Source: Paenibacillus castaneae
GTDB lineage: Bacteria; Bacillota; Bacilli; Paenibacillales; Paenibacillaceae
Assembly (NCBI RefSeq): GCF_002884445.1
Contig: NZ_KZ614144.1
Coordinates: 909,272-973,271, forward strand
Length of the DNA stretch: 64,000 nt
Reading direction: 5' to 3'
In this document: positions 1 to 10,957 of the stretch, piece by piece
Layout of the letters: the number at the start of each line of letters is the position of its first letter
How positions within the stretch are numbered: position 1 is the first letter of the stretch
Notes under the pieces: generated by a model
Told to the model about the DNA's origin: nothing
Database searches by the model: none
Seen by the model: only the letters and a program-made list of their open reading frames with translations
Program-made: the position numbers and the translations under genes

Positions 1-1311
<1,311 letters not shown>

Positions 1312-1390
1312 TCATCGCTCCTTTGAAGGTGTGGTGAAAGTATGGTTGCTTTCCAGCAGCAAATGGGGGAATTCGCCAAGAACGCGAAAA

Positions 1391-1431
1391 AAGGTACAAC
1401 CTCTGCTAATTAAAGCACGAGGTTGTACCTT
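1391..1431 (-). terminator. Rho-independent terminator downstream of trxB
   Basis: A 13-bp perfect inverted repeat (AAGGTACAACCTC and its complement, 15-nt loop) is followed on the minus strand by TTTTTT. It lies 140 nt past the trxB stop and ahead of the amylase gene, which starts at 1308. It separates the two minus-strand genes. Confidence 0.75.
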
Positions 1432-1571
1432 TATCCCAACAATGTTCAGGCCACTAGGAGAGGCCTATGATGAACAAATGGTTTCGGTAGCATTGCCTTT
1501 ATATTAACACTCTCAACAAAATAATTATATCCAATTTGCACGTATTGTACTAGTATGTTTTCGAATTTTTT

Positions 1572-2516
1572 TTAGGCGTTAACCGCTTCATGCACTTGTG
1601 ATTCTAGGTAACGCTCGCAATCAAGAGCTGCCATACAGCCGCTGCCAGCTGCAGTAATCGCTTGGCGGTAGTTGCGGTCCTGAACGTCGCCGCACGCATA
1701 TACGCCTGGGATGTTAGTCTCGGACGTACCTGGCTTAACGATAATATAGCCTTGCTCATCGGTATCAATTTGGCCGCCAAGGAATCCAGTGTTTGGCGTG
1801 TGGCCAATCGTGACGAACACACCGTCTGCTTCCAGAAGCTCTTCTTCGCCTGTTTCATTATTGCGCACCTTCAACCCTTGCAGGCCCATGCCCGTTGCAG
1901 CGACTTCAAGCGGTGTACGGTTAAGGCTCCAAACGATTTTTTCGTTGGCGCGAGCGCGGTCCTGCATAATTTTTGAAGCACGCAAATCATCACGGCGATG
2001 AACAAGACGAACCTCGGATGCGAAGCGAGTAAGGAACACCGCTTCCTCCATAGCAGAGTCGCCGCCGCCGACTACGATAATTTTTTTGCCGCGGAAGAAG
2101 AAGCCGTCGCAGGTTGCACAGGTGCTTACGCCGCGTCCGATGTTTTCTTGTTCACCCGGAATGCCCAAATATTTCGCCGATGCGCCAGTGGAAATAATGA
2201 TGGATTCAGCCTGCAGCTCGCCAATGCCTTCAACATCGAGCGTATAAGGGCGCTTACTGAAGTCAACGCTCTTCACGGAGCCGGTCTTGAACGTTGCTCC
2301 GAAGCGCTGCGCTTGCTTGCGCATATTCGACATCAATTCGCTGCCTAATATGCCGTCCGGGAAACCTGGGAAATTCTCGACCTCAGTCGTAGTCGTGAGC
2401 TGGCCGCCTGGCTGCCACCCTTCAATAACGAGCGGCTCCATGTTCGCGCGAGCCAAATAAATAGCCGATGTCAAGCCAGCAGGACCTGTACCGATAATAA
2501 TTGTTTTATAGATCAT
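1572..2516 (-). CDS. trxB: Thioredoxin-disulfide reductase
   Basis: A 314-residue flavoprotein of usual family length. It transfers electrons from NADPH through FAD and a redox disulfide to thioredoxin in the cytoplasm. Visible features are the N-terminal FAD motif GTGPAGLTSAI, the redox-active CATC in STCATCDGFFF (about residues 133-136), the NADPH-binding GGGDSAMEEA with the HRRDDLRASK segment that contacts the NADPH phosphate, and the C-terminal FAD motif VYACGDVQD. The start is fixed by GGAGGA about 7 nt before the ATG. It stands alone: the next upstream gene is divergent and a hairpin lies downstream. Confidence 0.97.
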   Translation of the reverse strand: MIYKTIIIGTGPAGLTSAIYLARANMEPLVIEGWQPGGQLTTTTEVENFPGFPDGILGSELMSNMRKQAQRFGATFKTGSVKSVDFSKRPYTLDVEGIGELQAESIIISTGASAKYLGIPGEQENIGRGVSTCATCDGFFFRGKKIIVVGGGDSAMEEAVFLTRFASEVRLVHRRDDLRASKIMQDRARANEKIVWSLNRTPLEVAATGMGLQGLKVRNNETGEEELLEADGVFVTIGHTPNTGFLGGQIDTDEQGYIIVKPGTSETNIPGVYACGDVQDRNYRQAITAAGSGCMAALDCERYLESQVHEAVNA

Positions 2517-2671
2517 CTATATATCCTCCATTCCATTAATCAACTAATATAATGAATACTACTTTAAAATTATTATAAACTAGCTCCAATGTCAATATCG
2601 TTCATGTAACGTTCATGTTGGTGCTGTATGATTAGGCTGCAGCTTTTTTAGCCGACGGGAGGAGATAATGG

Positions 2672-3346
2672 ATGCTGAAAATATTAGTGGCAGATGATGA
2701 TTCGAATATTCGCGAACTGGTCAGCCTTTTTTTGAAAAGAGAGGGTTATCAGGTTATTGGAGCGATAGATGGCATAGATGCGTTAGAGAAGCTGGAAACG
2801 GTTCGTCCCGACCTTGCGGTCATCGATGTGATGATGCCTCGAATGGATGGATGGGCGCTTTGCTCAGCCTTGCGGGCCAGCTACGATATACCGCTCCTTA
2901 TGCTGACGGCGAAAGGAGAAACCTCGCAGAAGGTGAAGGGCTTCGAGCTGGGTGCGGATGATTATGTGGTTAAACCGTTTGATCCGCCCGAGCTGATCGT
3001 CAGGGTGAAGGCGCTGCTCAAAAGATACCGTATCGCTGCGTCGCAAACGGTTGAATTCGGTCGCATGCTGATGAATCAAATTGATTTTCATTTGTCTGCT
3101 GGAGGAGAAGTGATAACGCTACCGCCTAAGGAATTCGAGCTGCTGTTCAAGCTGGGAAGCTATCCGGGAAAAACCTTCTCACGGGATCAATTAATTGAGC
3201 AGCTATGGGGCGTTGACTATGAGGGAGATGAACGGACAGTGGATGTACATATCAAAAGGCTGCGCGACCGCTTCCCCGAGGAGCATTACCGCTTTCGAAT
3301 CGTGACGATTCGCGGACTTGGTTATCGGCTGGAGGAGTGGGCGTGA
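2672..3346 (+). CDS. OmpR/PhoB-family response regulator
   Basis: 224 residues. The receiver domain (about 1-115) has the acidic pocket D8-D9, phospho-acceptor D52 in VIDVMMPRMDGW, and the conserved Lys in VVKPFDPPEL. The C-terminal winged helix (about 130-222) has the typical EFELLFKLGSYPGKTFSRDQL and TVDVHIKRLRDR segments. An upstream ATG at 2668 runs into a stop after three codons; the chosen ATG follows GGGAGGAG. Its stop TGA overlaps the ATG of the histidine kinase, so the two are translationally coupled and form one two-component system. The signal and regulon are not evident. Confidence 0.95.
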   Translation: MLKILVADDDSNIRELVSLFLKREGYQVIGAIDGIDALEKLETVRPDLAVIDVMMPRMDGWALCSALRASYDIPLLMLTAKGETSQKVKGFELGADDYVVKPFDPPELIVRVKALLKRYRIAASQTVEFGRMLMNQIDFHLSAGGEVITLPPKEFELLFKLGSYPGKTFSRDQLIEQLWGVDYEGDERTVDVHIKRLRDRFPEEHYRFRIVTIRGLGYRLEEWA

Positions 3347-4734
3347 TGCGCAGCTTGTATGTTCGAGTAACGGTTACCTTTCTTATTATCGTTATTATTA
3401 GCATTGGCATAGCCTTTCTAATTACCAATCAACTGTTTAAACGAGATACAAGAGGCCAGCTAATGGATCAAATGGGGAAAGCAATCGACCGGATCGAGCA
3501 AATGTACGCTGTATCCGAGCCATCCTCTATGAAGCACTTTCTAGAGGAAATGTCGAAGCTGCAAGGACAATCTATTGTAGCGGTTAGCAGCTCGAAGCGC
3601 CTTGTTGCTGCCGGAGAGCAAAGCGAAGCCATGGTTAAGCAGCTGAATTATCCAATATTGTCAAAAGTGTTTAACGGCGAAGTAGTAAGGCTCGATCGAT
3701 TCGGTCTTGAGTCGGAAGGTCCGCCTTCGCCTCCAGCCATTGGCAGGCTCGTACGCTTCGGTGATGAGAGCTGGGCATTATTCGTGAAGCCGAATGGTTT
3801 TCCACAGAATAGCAACTTTATTTGGACGGCCGTGACGCTGCTTGTTACGCTGCTCGTTGTCGGAAGCATTCTCATTCTAATTGCGGCCCGCTATTTGGTC
3901 AGGCCGCTCAAAAGAATGACAAATGCCGCAAGCCGAATAGCGCAGGGGGATTTCAGCGTTCGTCTGCCGGTAAAGCGCGGCGGTGAATTGGATGAGCTTG
4001 CAGCGAGTATGAACCAGATGGCGCTGAGCTTGTCTCAGCTTGAAATGATGCGCCAGGATTTCGTTTCCAATGTTTCTCATGAAATTCAATCGCCGCTTAC
4101 CTCCATTGGTGGATTTGCAGAGGCGCTGCGGAGTGAAGAGGTCACAGAAGCGGAGCGTGACCGCTATATCAGCATCATTAAGCAGGAGAGCACAAGGCTA
4201 TCGCGTTTAAGCGAGAATTTACTTAATCTGGCCTCTCTCGATTCGCAGCAGCATCCTTTTCATCCGAAGCCTTATCGATTGGACCGTCAGCTGCGAGATG
4301 TCGTGCTTGCTTGCGAACCGCATTGGCTTGCCAAAAGGCTGACGGTTGAGCTTCTTATGGAGGAGACGGTTATTTTGGCTGATCAAGATCAGCTTAGCCA
4401 GGTATGGTTCAATTTGCTTGCAAATAGTATGAAGTTTACGCCCGAAGAAGGGAAAATATCTTTCTCTTTAGCAGAGCAGGACGATTATGCGGTCGTTCGA
4501 ATATCCGATACAGGCATCGGCATCAGCGTGGAGGATCAGGAGCGGGTGTTTGAACGGTTCTATAAAGGCGATGCTTCACGGGATAGAAGTCAAGGCGGCA
4601 GCGGACTGGGGCTTTCCATAGCTCAAAAAATCGTCGATATTCACGGTGGGACGATTGCGCTTGATTCAAGCGCTGGTCAGTTGACGGGAGCAAGCTTTGT
4701 GGTCAAGCTGCCGCTTCAGCAGCCTTGTGACTGA
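3346..4734 (+). CDS. Membrane sensor histidine kinase, partner of the preceding regulator
   Basis: 462 residues from the ATG at 3346. This start is preferred over an in-frame GTG at 3337 because GGAGGAG (3331-3337) is 8 nt upstream and the ATG overlaps the regulator's stop. Layout: TM1 (about 8-28), an extracytoplasmic sensor of about 125 residues, TM2 around 160-182, HAMP linker, HisKA with phospho-acceptor H245, then HATPase_c with N box (NLLANSMKF), G1 (SDTGIGI) and G2 (GGSGLGLSI). The H box reads HEIQSPL, with Gln where Arg or Lys is usual. The sensor shows no recognisable ligand domain, so the stimulus is unknown. Confidence 0.95.
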   Translation: MRSLYVRVTVTFLIIVIISIGIAFLITNQLFKRDTRGQLMDQMGKAIDRIEQMYAVSEPSSMKHFLEEMSKLQGQSIVAVSSSKRLVAAGEQSEAMVKQLNYPILSKVFNGEVVRLDRFGLESEGPPSPPAIGRLVRFGDESWALFVKPNGFPQNSNFIWTAVTLLVTLLVVGSILILIAARYLVRPLKRMTNAASRIAQGDFSVRLPVKRGGELDELAASMNQMALSLSQLEMMRQDFVSNVSHEIQSPLTSIGGFAEALRSEEVTEAERDRYISIIKQESTRLSRLSENLLNLASLDSQQHPFHPKPYRLDRQLRDVVLACEPHWLAKRLTVELLMEETVILADQDQLSQVWFNLLANSMKFTPEEGKISFSLAEQDDYAVVRISDTGIGISVEDQERVFERFYKGDASRDRSQGGSGLGLSIAQKIVDIHGGTIALDSSAGQLTGASFVVKLPLQQPCD

Positions 4735-4837
4735 TCACAGCAGCAATTCCTTCCTAATATAATGGATAATTGAGGGGCTAAAGGTTATGATGTAGGCAGT
4801 CTATTTGTCTAATGCAACCAATGGAGGAGAAGCTCGG

Positions 4838-5716
4838 ATGGAGAAGCGAATAAGAAAAGCAATTATTCCTGCAGGAGGATTGGGAACGCGTTTTTTGCCG
4901 GCGACGAAAGCGCAGCCGAAAGAAATGCTTCCGATAATTGATAAGCCAGCCATTCAATATATAGTAGAAGAAGCAGTGCAATCTGGCATTGAAAGCATTG
5001 TTATCGTAAGCGGGAGGAATAAGCGAGCGATTGAGGATCACTTCGACAAGTCTGCTGAGCTTGAGATGGAGCTGGAAGCGCGTCATAACGAGGAAATGCT
5101 GGAAGTCGTACGCAAAATATCGCAGCTAGCCGACATTTATTATGTTCGTCAACGGGAGCCGCTTGGGCTCGGGCATGCAGTTCTATGCGGAAGACGTTTT
5201 ATTGCAAATGAGCCGTTCGCAGTGCTGCTTGGCGATGATATATTGAAATCTGATCCACCGTGCTTGCGTCAAATGATAGATGTGTACGAGCAGCAGCAAT
5301 CTTCGGTTGTAGCTGTCATGGAAGTGCCTTGGGATCAGACGCATAAATATGGAATCGTCGATATAGAAGCAGGCAAGCAGATTGCGCGAGTGCGGGACAT
5401 TGTGGAGAAGCCGGCTCCTGGGCTAGCCCCTTCCAATTATGCGGTTGTCGGCCGTTATGTACTGAATCCTGCTATATTCGATTTGCTTGAGCACGCAGTG
5501 CCGGGCAAGGGTGGAGAGATTCAATTAACCGACAGCTTGCAGCAGTTGAATCGGATATCCGCCTTGTCTGCTTATCGTTTTGACGGAATTAGGCATGATG
5601 TGGGGGATAAGCTGGGCTTTGTGCAGGCGACCATCGATTTTGCGCTGGAACGAGCAGACCTTGGGGATGATGTAAGAAAATATTTAATGAAGAGACTTAA
5701 GGAAACGCACTCTTAA
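4838..5716 (+). CDS. galU: UTP-glucose-1-phosphate uridylyltransferase
   Basis: 292 residues from the ATG at 4838, chosen because GGAGGAG is 8 nt upstream and because homologues begin just before the KAIIPAGGLGTRF motif. It makes UDP-glucose from UTP and glucose-1-phosphate, for glycolipid, teichoic acid and polysaccharide synthesis. The nucleotidyltransferase signature PAGGLGTRFLPATKAQPKEM, the LGLGHAV segment, FAVLLGDDI (metal-binding Asp) and VEKPAPG are all present. It lies 103 nt after the kinase gene and ends at a clear terminator. The Bacillus orthologue is called GtaB. Confidence 0.95.
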   Translation: MEKRIRKAIIPAGGLGTRFLPATKAQPKEMLPIIDKPAIQYIVEEAVQSGIESIVIVSGRNKRAIEDHFDKSAELEMELEARHNEEMLEVVRKISQLADIYYVRQREPLGLGHAVLCGRRFIANEPFAVLLGDDILKSDPPCLRQMIDVYEQQQSSVVAVMEVPWDQTHKYGIVDIEAGKQIARVRDIVEKPAPGLAPSNYAVVGRYVLNPAIFDLLEHAVPGKGGEIQLTDSLQQLNRISALSAYRFDGIRHDVGDKLGFVQATIDFALERADLGDDVRKYLMKRLKETHS

Positions 5717-5733
5717 ATCTAATAGCTTGCAAG

Positions 5734-5759
5734 GCCGCCTCCGTGCGGCTCTTTTTTTT
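5734..5759 (+). terminator. Terminator after galU
   Basis: GCCGC and GCGGC form a short GC stem with a 6-nt loop. The sequence TCTTTTTTTT follows directly on the plus strand, 18 nt after the galU stop. Confidence 0.85.
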
Positions 5760-5801
5760 GCGGACAAAGCTGCTGGCCTAATGTAAGAGGATATAAGATC
5801 A

Positions 5802-5811
5802 TGTACGTACA
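5802..5811. promoter_or_regulatory. AraR-type operator in front of araR
   Basis: Perfect palindrome TGTACGTACA, the core of the AraR box known from Bacillus. It sits at the -35 position relative to a TATACT at 5826-5831, so AraR probably represses its own gene. The same 10-mer recurs in the araDB promoter (7049-7058). Confidence 0.75.
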
Positions 5812-5865
5812 AGTTTTGCTTATGTTATACTACTAGGCATACAATTAACGGAGTTGAGGTGTGAA

Positions 5866-6975
5866 GTGAAGGAACAGCAAACGCCCAAATATATGCAGTT
5901 GAAGCAACAAATATTGTCTTGGATTGTCACGGCACAATTTAAACCGCATGATAAGCTGCCGTCGGAGAATGAGATTGGCAAGCAATTTGAAATGAGCAGG
6001 CAAACCGTACGCCAGGCGCTTGGAGATTTGGAGCAGGAGGGTTGGCTCTATCGGGCACAAGGAAAAGGCACATTCGTATCGGATCAATCGATTACCGAGC
6101 GCCGCAGCTCGCCGCAAGGAATGACGATCGGAATGATTACGACCCACATTTCGGATTATATTTTCCCTACGATTGTCAGAGGGGTTGAGTCCAGCTTGCG
6201 GGCCGTAGGGGCACGGCTTCTGCTAGCCAGCACGGATAATGAGAAGGACAAGGAAAAGGACAGCTTGGAGTCCATGCTGCGCGAGCCGCTTACCGGACTG
6301 ATTATCGAGCCGACAAAGAGCGCCGAGGGAAACCCGAATTTCAATTATTTTTTGGCGCTGGAAGCGCTCAAAATTCCTTATATTATGCTGAATGAGCGAT
6401 ACAGTGATGTGGATGCGCCTTGTTTGCGCGTTGACGATGAGCTTGGCGGCTACCGCGCGGCGGAGCATCTGGTCAAGCTCGGCCATACAGAAATTGCAGG
6501 CTTTTTCAAGACTGACGATTTTCAAGGCGTGCATCGGATGCGCGGCTTTCTTAGAGCCCACCGCGAGCATGGACTGACTGTGCCGCCCGAGCATTTGATT
6601 CGCTACTCCTCGGAGGAGAAGCAATCGAAGCCAGCGGAAGCTCTATCCGTTATGCTGCAGCGAGAGCAGGAGCGCCGGCCAACAGCTATTATTTGCTACA
6701 ATGACGAGCTCGCTGTGCGGATGCTTGATATTGTGCGCCAGCTTGGCCTCACAGTGCCTGAAGACTTGTCCATCATCGGCTTCGATGATGCCAACTTGGC
6801 AACTGCTACCGAGGTGAAGCTGACGACTGTTGCCCACCCGAAAACGGAGATGGGAGCCGATGCGGTTGAAATGCTGCTCGGCATGGTAGAGAAACAGCAG
6901 CGCCGCTTGGTTTCGGATAAGGTCTATGATCCACTGCTCGTCATACGCGATTCTACTCAGGCACCTAGGATGTAG
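5866..6975 (+). CDS. araR: Arabinose operon repressor AraR (GntR HTH fused to LacI-type sensor domain)
   Basis: 369 residues from the GTG at 5866. An in-frame TTG at 5854 gives a longer frame but has no properly spaced ribosome site, whereas GAGGTG precedes the GTG. The N-terminal 70 residues form a GntR winged helix (KLPSENEIGKQFEMSRQTVRQAL). The rest is a periplasmic-binding-protein fold of LacI type (MTIGMITTHISDYIFPTIVRG; VPEDLSIIGFDDANLA). Family members bind TGTACGTACA boxes and release them on binding L-arabinose. Such boxes lie ahead of this gene and ahead of araD, which supports local control of araDB and autoregulation. Confidence 0.93.
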   Translation: MKEQQTPKYMQLKQQILSWIVTAQFKPHDKLPSENEIGKQFEMSRQTVRQALGDLEQEGWLYRAQGKGTFVSDQSITERRSSPQGMTIGMITTHISDYIFPTIVRGVESSLRAVGARLLLASTDNEKDKEKDSLESMLREPLTGLIIEPTKSAEGNPNFNYFLALEALKIPYIMLNERYSDVDAPCLRVDDELGGYRAAEHLVKLGHTEIAGFFKTDDFQGVHRMRGFLRAHREHGLTVPPEHLIRYSSEEKQSKPAEALSVMLQREQERRPTAIICYNDELAVRMLDIVRQLGLTVPEDLSIIGFDDANLATATEVKLTTVAHPKTEMGADAVEMLLGMVEKQQRRLVSDKVYDPLLVIRDSTQAPRM

Positions 6976-7038
6976 CTTTCAGCTAGTCGTCACTTGTTCG
7001 TGCCTGTGCATGCAGGATAGATGTTTTACAAAAAACAC

Positions 7039-7067
7039 GTGACACACTTGTACGTACAACTTATAAT
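7039..7067 (+). promoter_or_regulatory. araDB promoter with AraR operator in the spacer
   Basis: GTGACA (7039-7044) and TATAAT (7062-7067) are 17 nt apart. The palindrome TTGTACGTACAA (7048-7059) fills the spacer, so bound AraR would block RNA polymerase. A degenerate TGTCCGTATA at 7092-7101 may be a weaker second site. Confidence 0.75.
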
Positions 7068-7153
7068 AAATAGGAGTGTATATCTTGGTGATGTCCGTAT
7101 AAGTGTGGACGGGCATTGGAATAGAAACGACTTGAAGGGAGCGAGCTATTCTT

Positions 7154-7849
7154 ATGTTGGAAACGTTGAAGCAAGCGGTTTGGGAAGCAAATATGGATCT
7201 TCCCAAATATGGACTAGTCACATTTACTTGGGGTAATGTCAGCGGAATGGACAGGGAGTCTGGTTATGCGGTTATTAAGCCGAGCGGTGTGCCTTACGAA
7301 GAGCTGCGTGCGGACCAAATGGTCGTTGTAGATTTGGAAGGCAATGTTGTTGAAGGCCATCTTCGTCCGTCATCAGATACGGCAACCCATGTTTTATTGT
7401 ATAAAGCTTTTCCGGAGATCGGCGGCATCGTGCATACGCATTCGCCATGGGCGACAAGCTGGGCACAAGCGGGACGGGCAATACCGGCGCTTGGCACGAC
7501 GCATGGCGATTACTTCTACGGTGAGGTGCCTTGTACGCGCCCCATGACGGAAGCGGAAATCAAAGGCGCATACGAGCTGGAGACGGGGAACGTAATTGTT
7601 GAGACATTTAGAACGAAAAACATTAATCCGAATCAAGTGCCCTCTGTGCTAGTAAACAGCCATGCGCCATTCTGCTGGGGCAAGGATCCACATACGGCCG
7701 TTCATAACGCCGTTGTTCTAGAGGAGTGTGCCAAGATGGCGCTGCATACGTTCCAGTTAAATCCTAATGTGCAGCCGATGGATCAGAACTTGCTTGATCG
7801 GCATTATTTGCGCAAGCATGGAGCAAACGCCTACTACGGCCAAAAATAA
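7154..7849 (+). CDS. araD: L-ribulose-5-phosphate 4-epimerase
   Basis: 231 residues, the same length as the E. coli enzyme. It converts L-ribulose-5-phosphate to D-xylulose-5-phosphate, the last step of arabinose catabolism. Class II aldolase fold: TWGNVSG and [10 protein letters not shown] for phosphate binding, and zinc ligands H94 and H96 in VHTHSPWA and H170 in VNSHAPF. GGGAG precedes the ATG. It is the first gene of a two-gene operon driven by the AraR-controlled promoter; the araB ribosome site overlaps the araD stop. Confidence 0.96.
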   Translation: MLETLKQAVWEANMDLPKYGLVTFTWGNVSGMDRESGYAVIKPSGVPYEELRADQMVVVDLEGNVVEGHLRPSSDTATHVLLYKAFPEIGGIVHTHSPWATSWAQAGRAIPALGTTHGDYFYGEVPCTRPMTEAEIKGAYELETGNVIVETFRTKNINPNQVPSVLVNSHAPFCWGKDPHTAVHNAVVLEECAKMALHTFQLNPNVQPMDQNLLDRHYLRKHGANAYYGQK

Positions 7850-7864
7850 GGAGGACTGGGATAA

Positions 7865-9535
7865 ATGAGCAAAAAGTATGCAATTGGCGTAGACTACGGT
7901 ACGCAATCCGGACGCGCGGTTCTTGTTGATCTCTCGAATGGCGCTGAGGTAGCGGAGCATGTAACGCCTTATATGCACCACGTTATTGACGAGAAGCTGC
8001 CCGTATCCGGCATAAAGCTGGAGCATGATTGGGCGCTGCAGCATCCGCTGGATTATATAGAAGTTTTGGAATTGTCCGTTCCTGCTGTAATGAAGGAGTC
8101 TGGAATTGATGCTGCTGATGTTATCGGTCTGGGCATCGATTTCACGGCATGTACGATGCTGCCTATCGATGCGGCGGGACAACCGCTTTGCGTACAGGAT
8201 GCTTATAAGGATAACCCGCATAGCTGGGTAAAGCTGTGGAAGCATCATGCGGCGCAGGATGAGGCAAACCTTATTAATGAGCTGGCTGCAGAGCGCGGCG
8301 AGAAATGGGTTCCGCGCTACGGCGGCAAAATTTCTTCCGAGTGGATGATGGCGAAAGCGTTTCAAATACTAAACGAAGCGCCTGAAATTTATGATACGGC
8401 GGATAAATTTGTAGAAGCAACCGATTGGGTTATCGGCCAGCTTACCGGCAACATCGTGCGCAATAGCTGTACGGCGGGCTACAAAGGGATGTGGCACAAG
8501 CAGGATGGATACCCGAGCAAGGAATTTTTTAAAGCGCTTGATCCGCGGCTTGAGAATTTAACGGAAACGAAGCTGCGCGGTGAGGTCGTTCCACTCGGTT
8601 CCAAGGCTGGCGATTTGACAGCAGACATGGCTGCGCGTATTGGTCTCGCGCCGGGCACAGCGATTGCTGTCGGCAATGTGGATGCCCATGCGGCAGTGCC
8701 GGGTGTCGGCGTTGTAACGCCAGGGAAGCTTGTTATGGCGATGGGTACATCAATTTGCCATATGCTGCTTGGAACAGAAGAGAAGGAAGTCGAAGGCATG
8801 TGCGGCGTCGTTGAGGATGGCATCATCCCAGGCTACTACGGCTATGAGGCGGGCCAGTCGGCGGTTGGCGATATTTTTGAGTGGTATGTTGAGGAAGCGG
8901 TTCCAGCTTACGTTCTGCAAGAGGCCGAGCAAGCTGGCGAGAATGTACATGTCTACTTAACACGCCGGGCGGAGGAGCTTAAAGTCGGCCAATCCGGATT
9001 ACTGGCGCTTGATTGGTGGAATGGCAATCGATCTGTGCTTGTTGATACGGATCTGACAGGTACGCTAGTAGGATTAACGCTATTGACGAAGCCTTGGGAG
9101 ATTTATAGGGCTTTGCTGGAATCTACCGCCTTCGGTACACGCAAAATCGTAGATGCATTCCATAACAATGGCGTTGAGGTTAATGAGCTGTATGCTTGCG
9201 GCGGCTTGCCGCAGAAAAATGCGCTGCTGATGCAAATTTATGCGGATGTAACCAATCGTGAAATAAAAGTAGCAGCTTCCAAACAAACGCCCGCCCTTGG
9301 CGCAGCGATGTTTGGTGCGGTTGCCGCTGGCGCCGCGAAGGGCGGCTTCGACAGCATCGTTGACGCAGCACAGAAGATGGCACGTGTTCGCGAAGAGACG
9401 TTCAAGCCGATTCCAGAAAATGTAGCGGTTTATGAGAAGCTTTATGCGGAATATAATCTGCTGCATGACTACTATGGCCGCGGAGCTAATGATGTTATGA
9501 AGCGGCTTAAGGCGATCAAGGAAGAACAGGCCTAA
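7865..9535 (+). CDS. araB: Ribulokinase
   Basis: 556 residues, usual for AraB. The FGGY-family ATP-dependent kinase phosphorylates L-ribulose. The N-terminal ATPase-fold motif reads [15 protein letters not shown], the middle has [13 protein letters not shown] and the C-terminal half has [28 protein letters not shown] sits 13 nt ahead of the ATG and includes the araD stop, indicating coupled translation. A terminator follows. No araA (isomerase) is in this operon or elsewhere in the window, so the first step must be encoded elsewhere. Confidence 0.96.
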   Translation: MSKKYAIGVDYGTQSGRAVLVDLSNGAEVAEHVTPYMHHVIDEKLPVSGIKLEHDWALQHPLDYIEVLELSVPAVMKESGIDAADVIGLGIDFTACTMLPIDAAGQPLCVQDAYKDNPHSWVKLWKHHAAQDEANLINELAAERGEKWVPRYGGKISSEWMMAKAFQILNEAPEIYDTADKFVEATDWVIGQLTGNIVRNSCTAGYKGMWHKQDGYPSKEFFKALDPRLENLTETKLRGEVVPLGSKAGDLTADMAARIGLAPGTAIAVGNVDAHAAVPGVGVVTPGKLVMAMGTSICHMLLGTEEKEVEGMCGVVEDGIIPGYYGYEAGQSAVGDIFEWYVEEAVPAYVLQEAEQAGENVHVYLTRRAEELKVGQSGLLALDWWNGNRSVLVDTDLTGTLVGLTLLTKPWEIYRALLESTAFGTRKIVDAFHNNGVEVNELYACGGLPQKNALLMQIYADVTNREIKVAASKQTPALGAAMFGAVAAGAAKGGFDSIVDAAQKMARVREETFKPIPENVAVYEKLYAEYNLLHDYYGRGANDVMKRLKAIKEEQA

Positions 9536-9553
9536 CAAAGGTGAATTTAAGAT

Positions 9554-9586
9554 GAGGGGTGCAGCCGATGCGGCTGTGCCTCTTTT
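9554..9586 (+). terminator. Terminator after araB
   Basis: An imperfect hairpin (GGTGCAGCC with GGCTGTGCC, two G-U pairs, extended by GAGG/CCTC) is followed by TTTT, starting 18 nt after the araB stop. Confidence 0.75.
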
Positions 9587-9691
9587 GATTGGATTTAAAA
9601 TTTCCCACTAATAAAAGATGGAGGACAGCTCCTTTTTAATATAGAATAGATAGATGCATATATAGAGAGAGTTTGAAGAGTTAGGGGATGA

Positions 9692-10945
9692 ATGGAAGTG
9701 TATTGCCATCACTGCGGGAAGAAGCGGATGGATGATGCGATCTATTGCAGTCAATGCGGTAGACGACTCGCTGCCGATGAGGAAGCTTTAGTGGCGGCAG
9801 ACGCTCCGATGATTGCTGGTGTATCGGAGATTGCGGCTTCTAGTGAGACAGAAGCAGTAAACAGCCCATCGTTTAGAAGCAATGGTAAGCGAAGCAAGGG
9901 CGGATCATTATGGTCGTGGTTAATACCTATTTCGCTGGCGCTTGTTATGGCGGCGTCCGTATTTACTTACTATAAATATCAATTATCCATAAATGATAAA
10001 GTAATTCGGCTGCAAAATGAGGCGAAAACCGAGGCGCTCGCAGGTAAATATGCGGAGGCGCTAGCGCTCCTCAAGGAAGCTGCTAACGATCGGCCTAAGT
10101 TTACTGCATTGCGGAAGGATGCATTAATCATCGCCCACGCAGCGGAGCAGGAGCGGGCGGCTGAAGCTGCCAGCAAGCAGCTGGAAGAGAATAATCTTAG
10201 TGAGGCAGAGCTGGCACTTATAAAGCTGAAGGACGAGCTTAAAGGCCATACAGAGCCTATCTATGCGCGGGTTAGGGAGAAGCTGACTGCCTTGAACGAC
10301 AAGCTCGGCATTATGAAGCTGACAGATGAACTGGCTGATCTAGTTACAGTCGATGAGCTGGCGGCAAAGCTTAGCATTGCGAGCCATTTGGACAGCGAAG
10401 ATGCGGTTTCAATTCGAGAGCAGCTTGTTGAGAAAATTGTAAACATTAGCTTAGTGGAAGCGGAAGCGCTGCTTAAGAAGAAAAACTATACTGAAGCTTT
10501 GGCGGTCACTGTCAAAGCACTTACTTTTGCCAAGGAAGATGATCGGTTAGTATCGCTTGAGAATCGTATTAATAATGCACAAGCGCAATATGAGAAGTCA
10601 GAGCAGCAGCGGCTTGAGCAAGCTATGCAGAAGGAAGCCGCTGAGGATTTGAAAAATCAGACAGCAGCTGTCGACGTTATCCATATAAAAACAACGCTTG
10701 ATGAGAATGGCGATGTTTATATAGAAGCTGAGCTGAAGAATGTGGCTACTCGGCCTATTTATTCGGTTAAGATCCAATATACGGTTCTCGATAAGGGAGG
10801 TAAGGAAGTAGCTAAAGGAAAGGCTGCTGTTCTGCCTGATTATGTGGAGCCGGGTGAGAATATGAGCTTTAAAGAAGCGGTGAAAGATGTTCATATGGAG
10901 GACACGACCGTTATCGTTGATCATATAACATGGTATTTGGATTAA
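9692..10945 (+). CDS. Zinc-ribbon membrane protein with C-terminal FxLYD-like domain
   Basis: 417 residues. An N-terminal zinc ribbon has C5/C8 and C19/C22. A disordered linker follows, then one transmembrane helix (about 73-94), which places the large C-terminal part outside the membrane. Residues about 95-320 are charged, Ala/Leu/Glu-rich and helical, possibly coiled coil or TPR-like. The last 95 residues (VDVIHIKTTLDENGDVYIEA, then AELKNVATRPIYSVKIQYTV) look like an FxLYD-type beta domain. Only 12 nt separate it from the following protease gene, so the two are cotranscribed. Overall plan resembles zinc-ribbon membrane stress proteins such as the TcaA group. The function is not known. Confidence 0.85.
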   Translation: MEVYCHHCGKKRMDDAIYCSQCGRRLAADEEALVAADAPMIAGVSEIAASSETEAVNSPSFRSNGKRSKGGSLWSWLIPISLALVMAASVFTYYKYQLSINDKVIRLQNEAKTEALAGKYAEALALLKEAANDRPKFTALRKDALIIAHAAEQERAAEAASKQLEENNLSEAELALIKLKDELKGHTEPIYARVREKLTALNDKLGIMKLTDELADLVTVDELAAKLSIASHLDSEDAVSIREQLVEKIVNISLVEAEALLKKKNYTEALAVTVKALTFAKEDDRLVSLENRINNAQAQYEKSEQQRLEQAMQKEAAEDLKNQTAAVDVIHIKTTLDENGDVYIEAELKNVATRPIYSVKIQYTVLDKGGKEVAKGKAAVLPDYVEPGENMSFKEAVKDVHMEDTTVIVDHITWYLD

Positions 10946-10957
10946 GGGAGCGATAAG

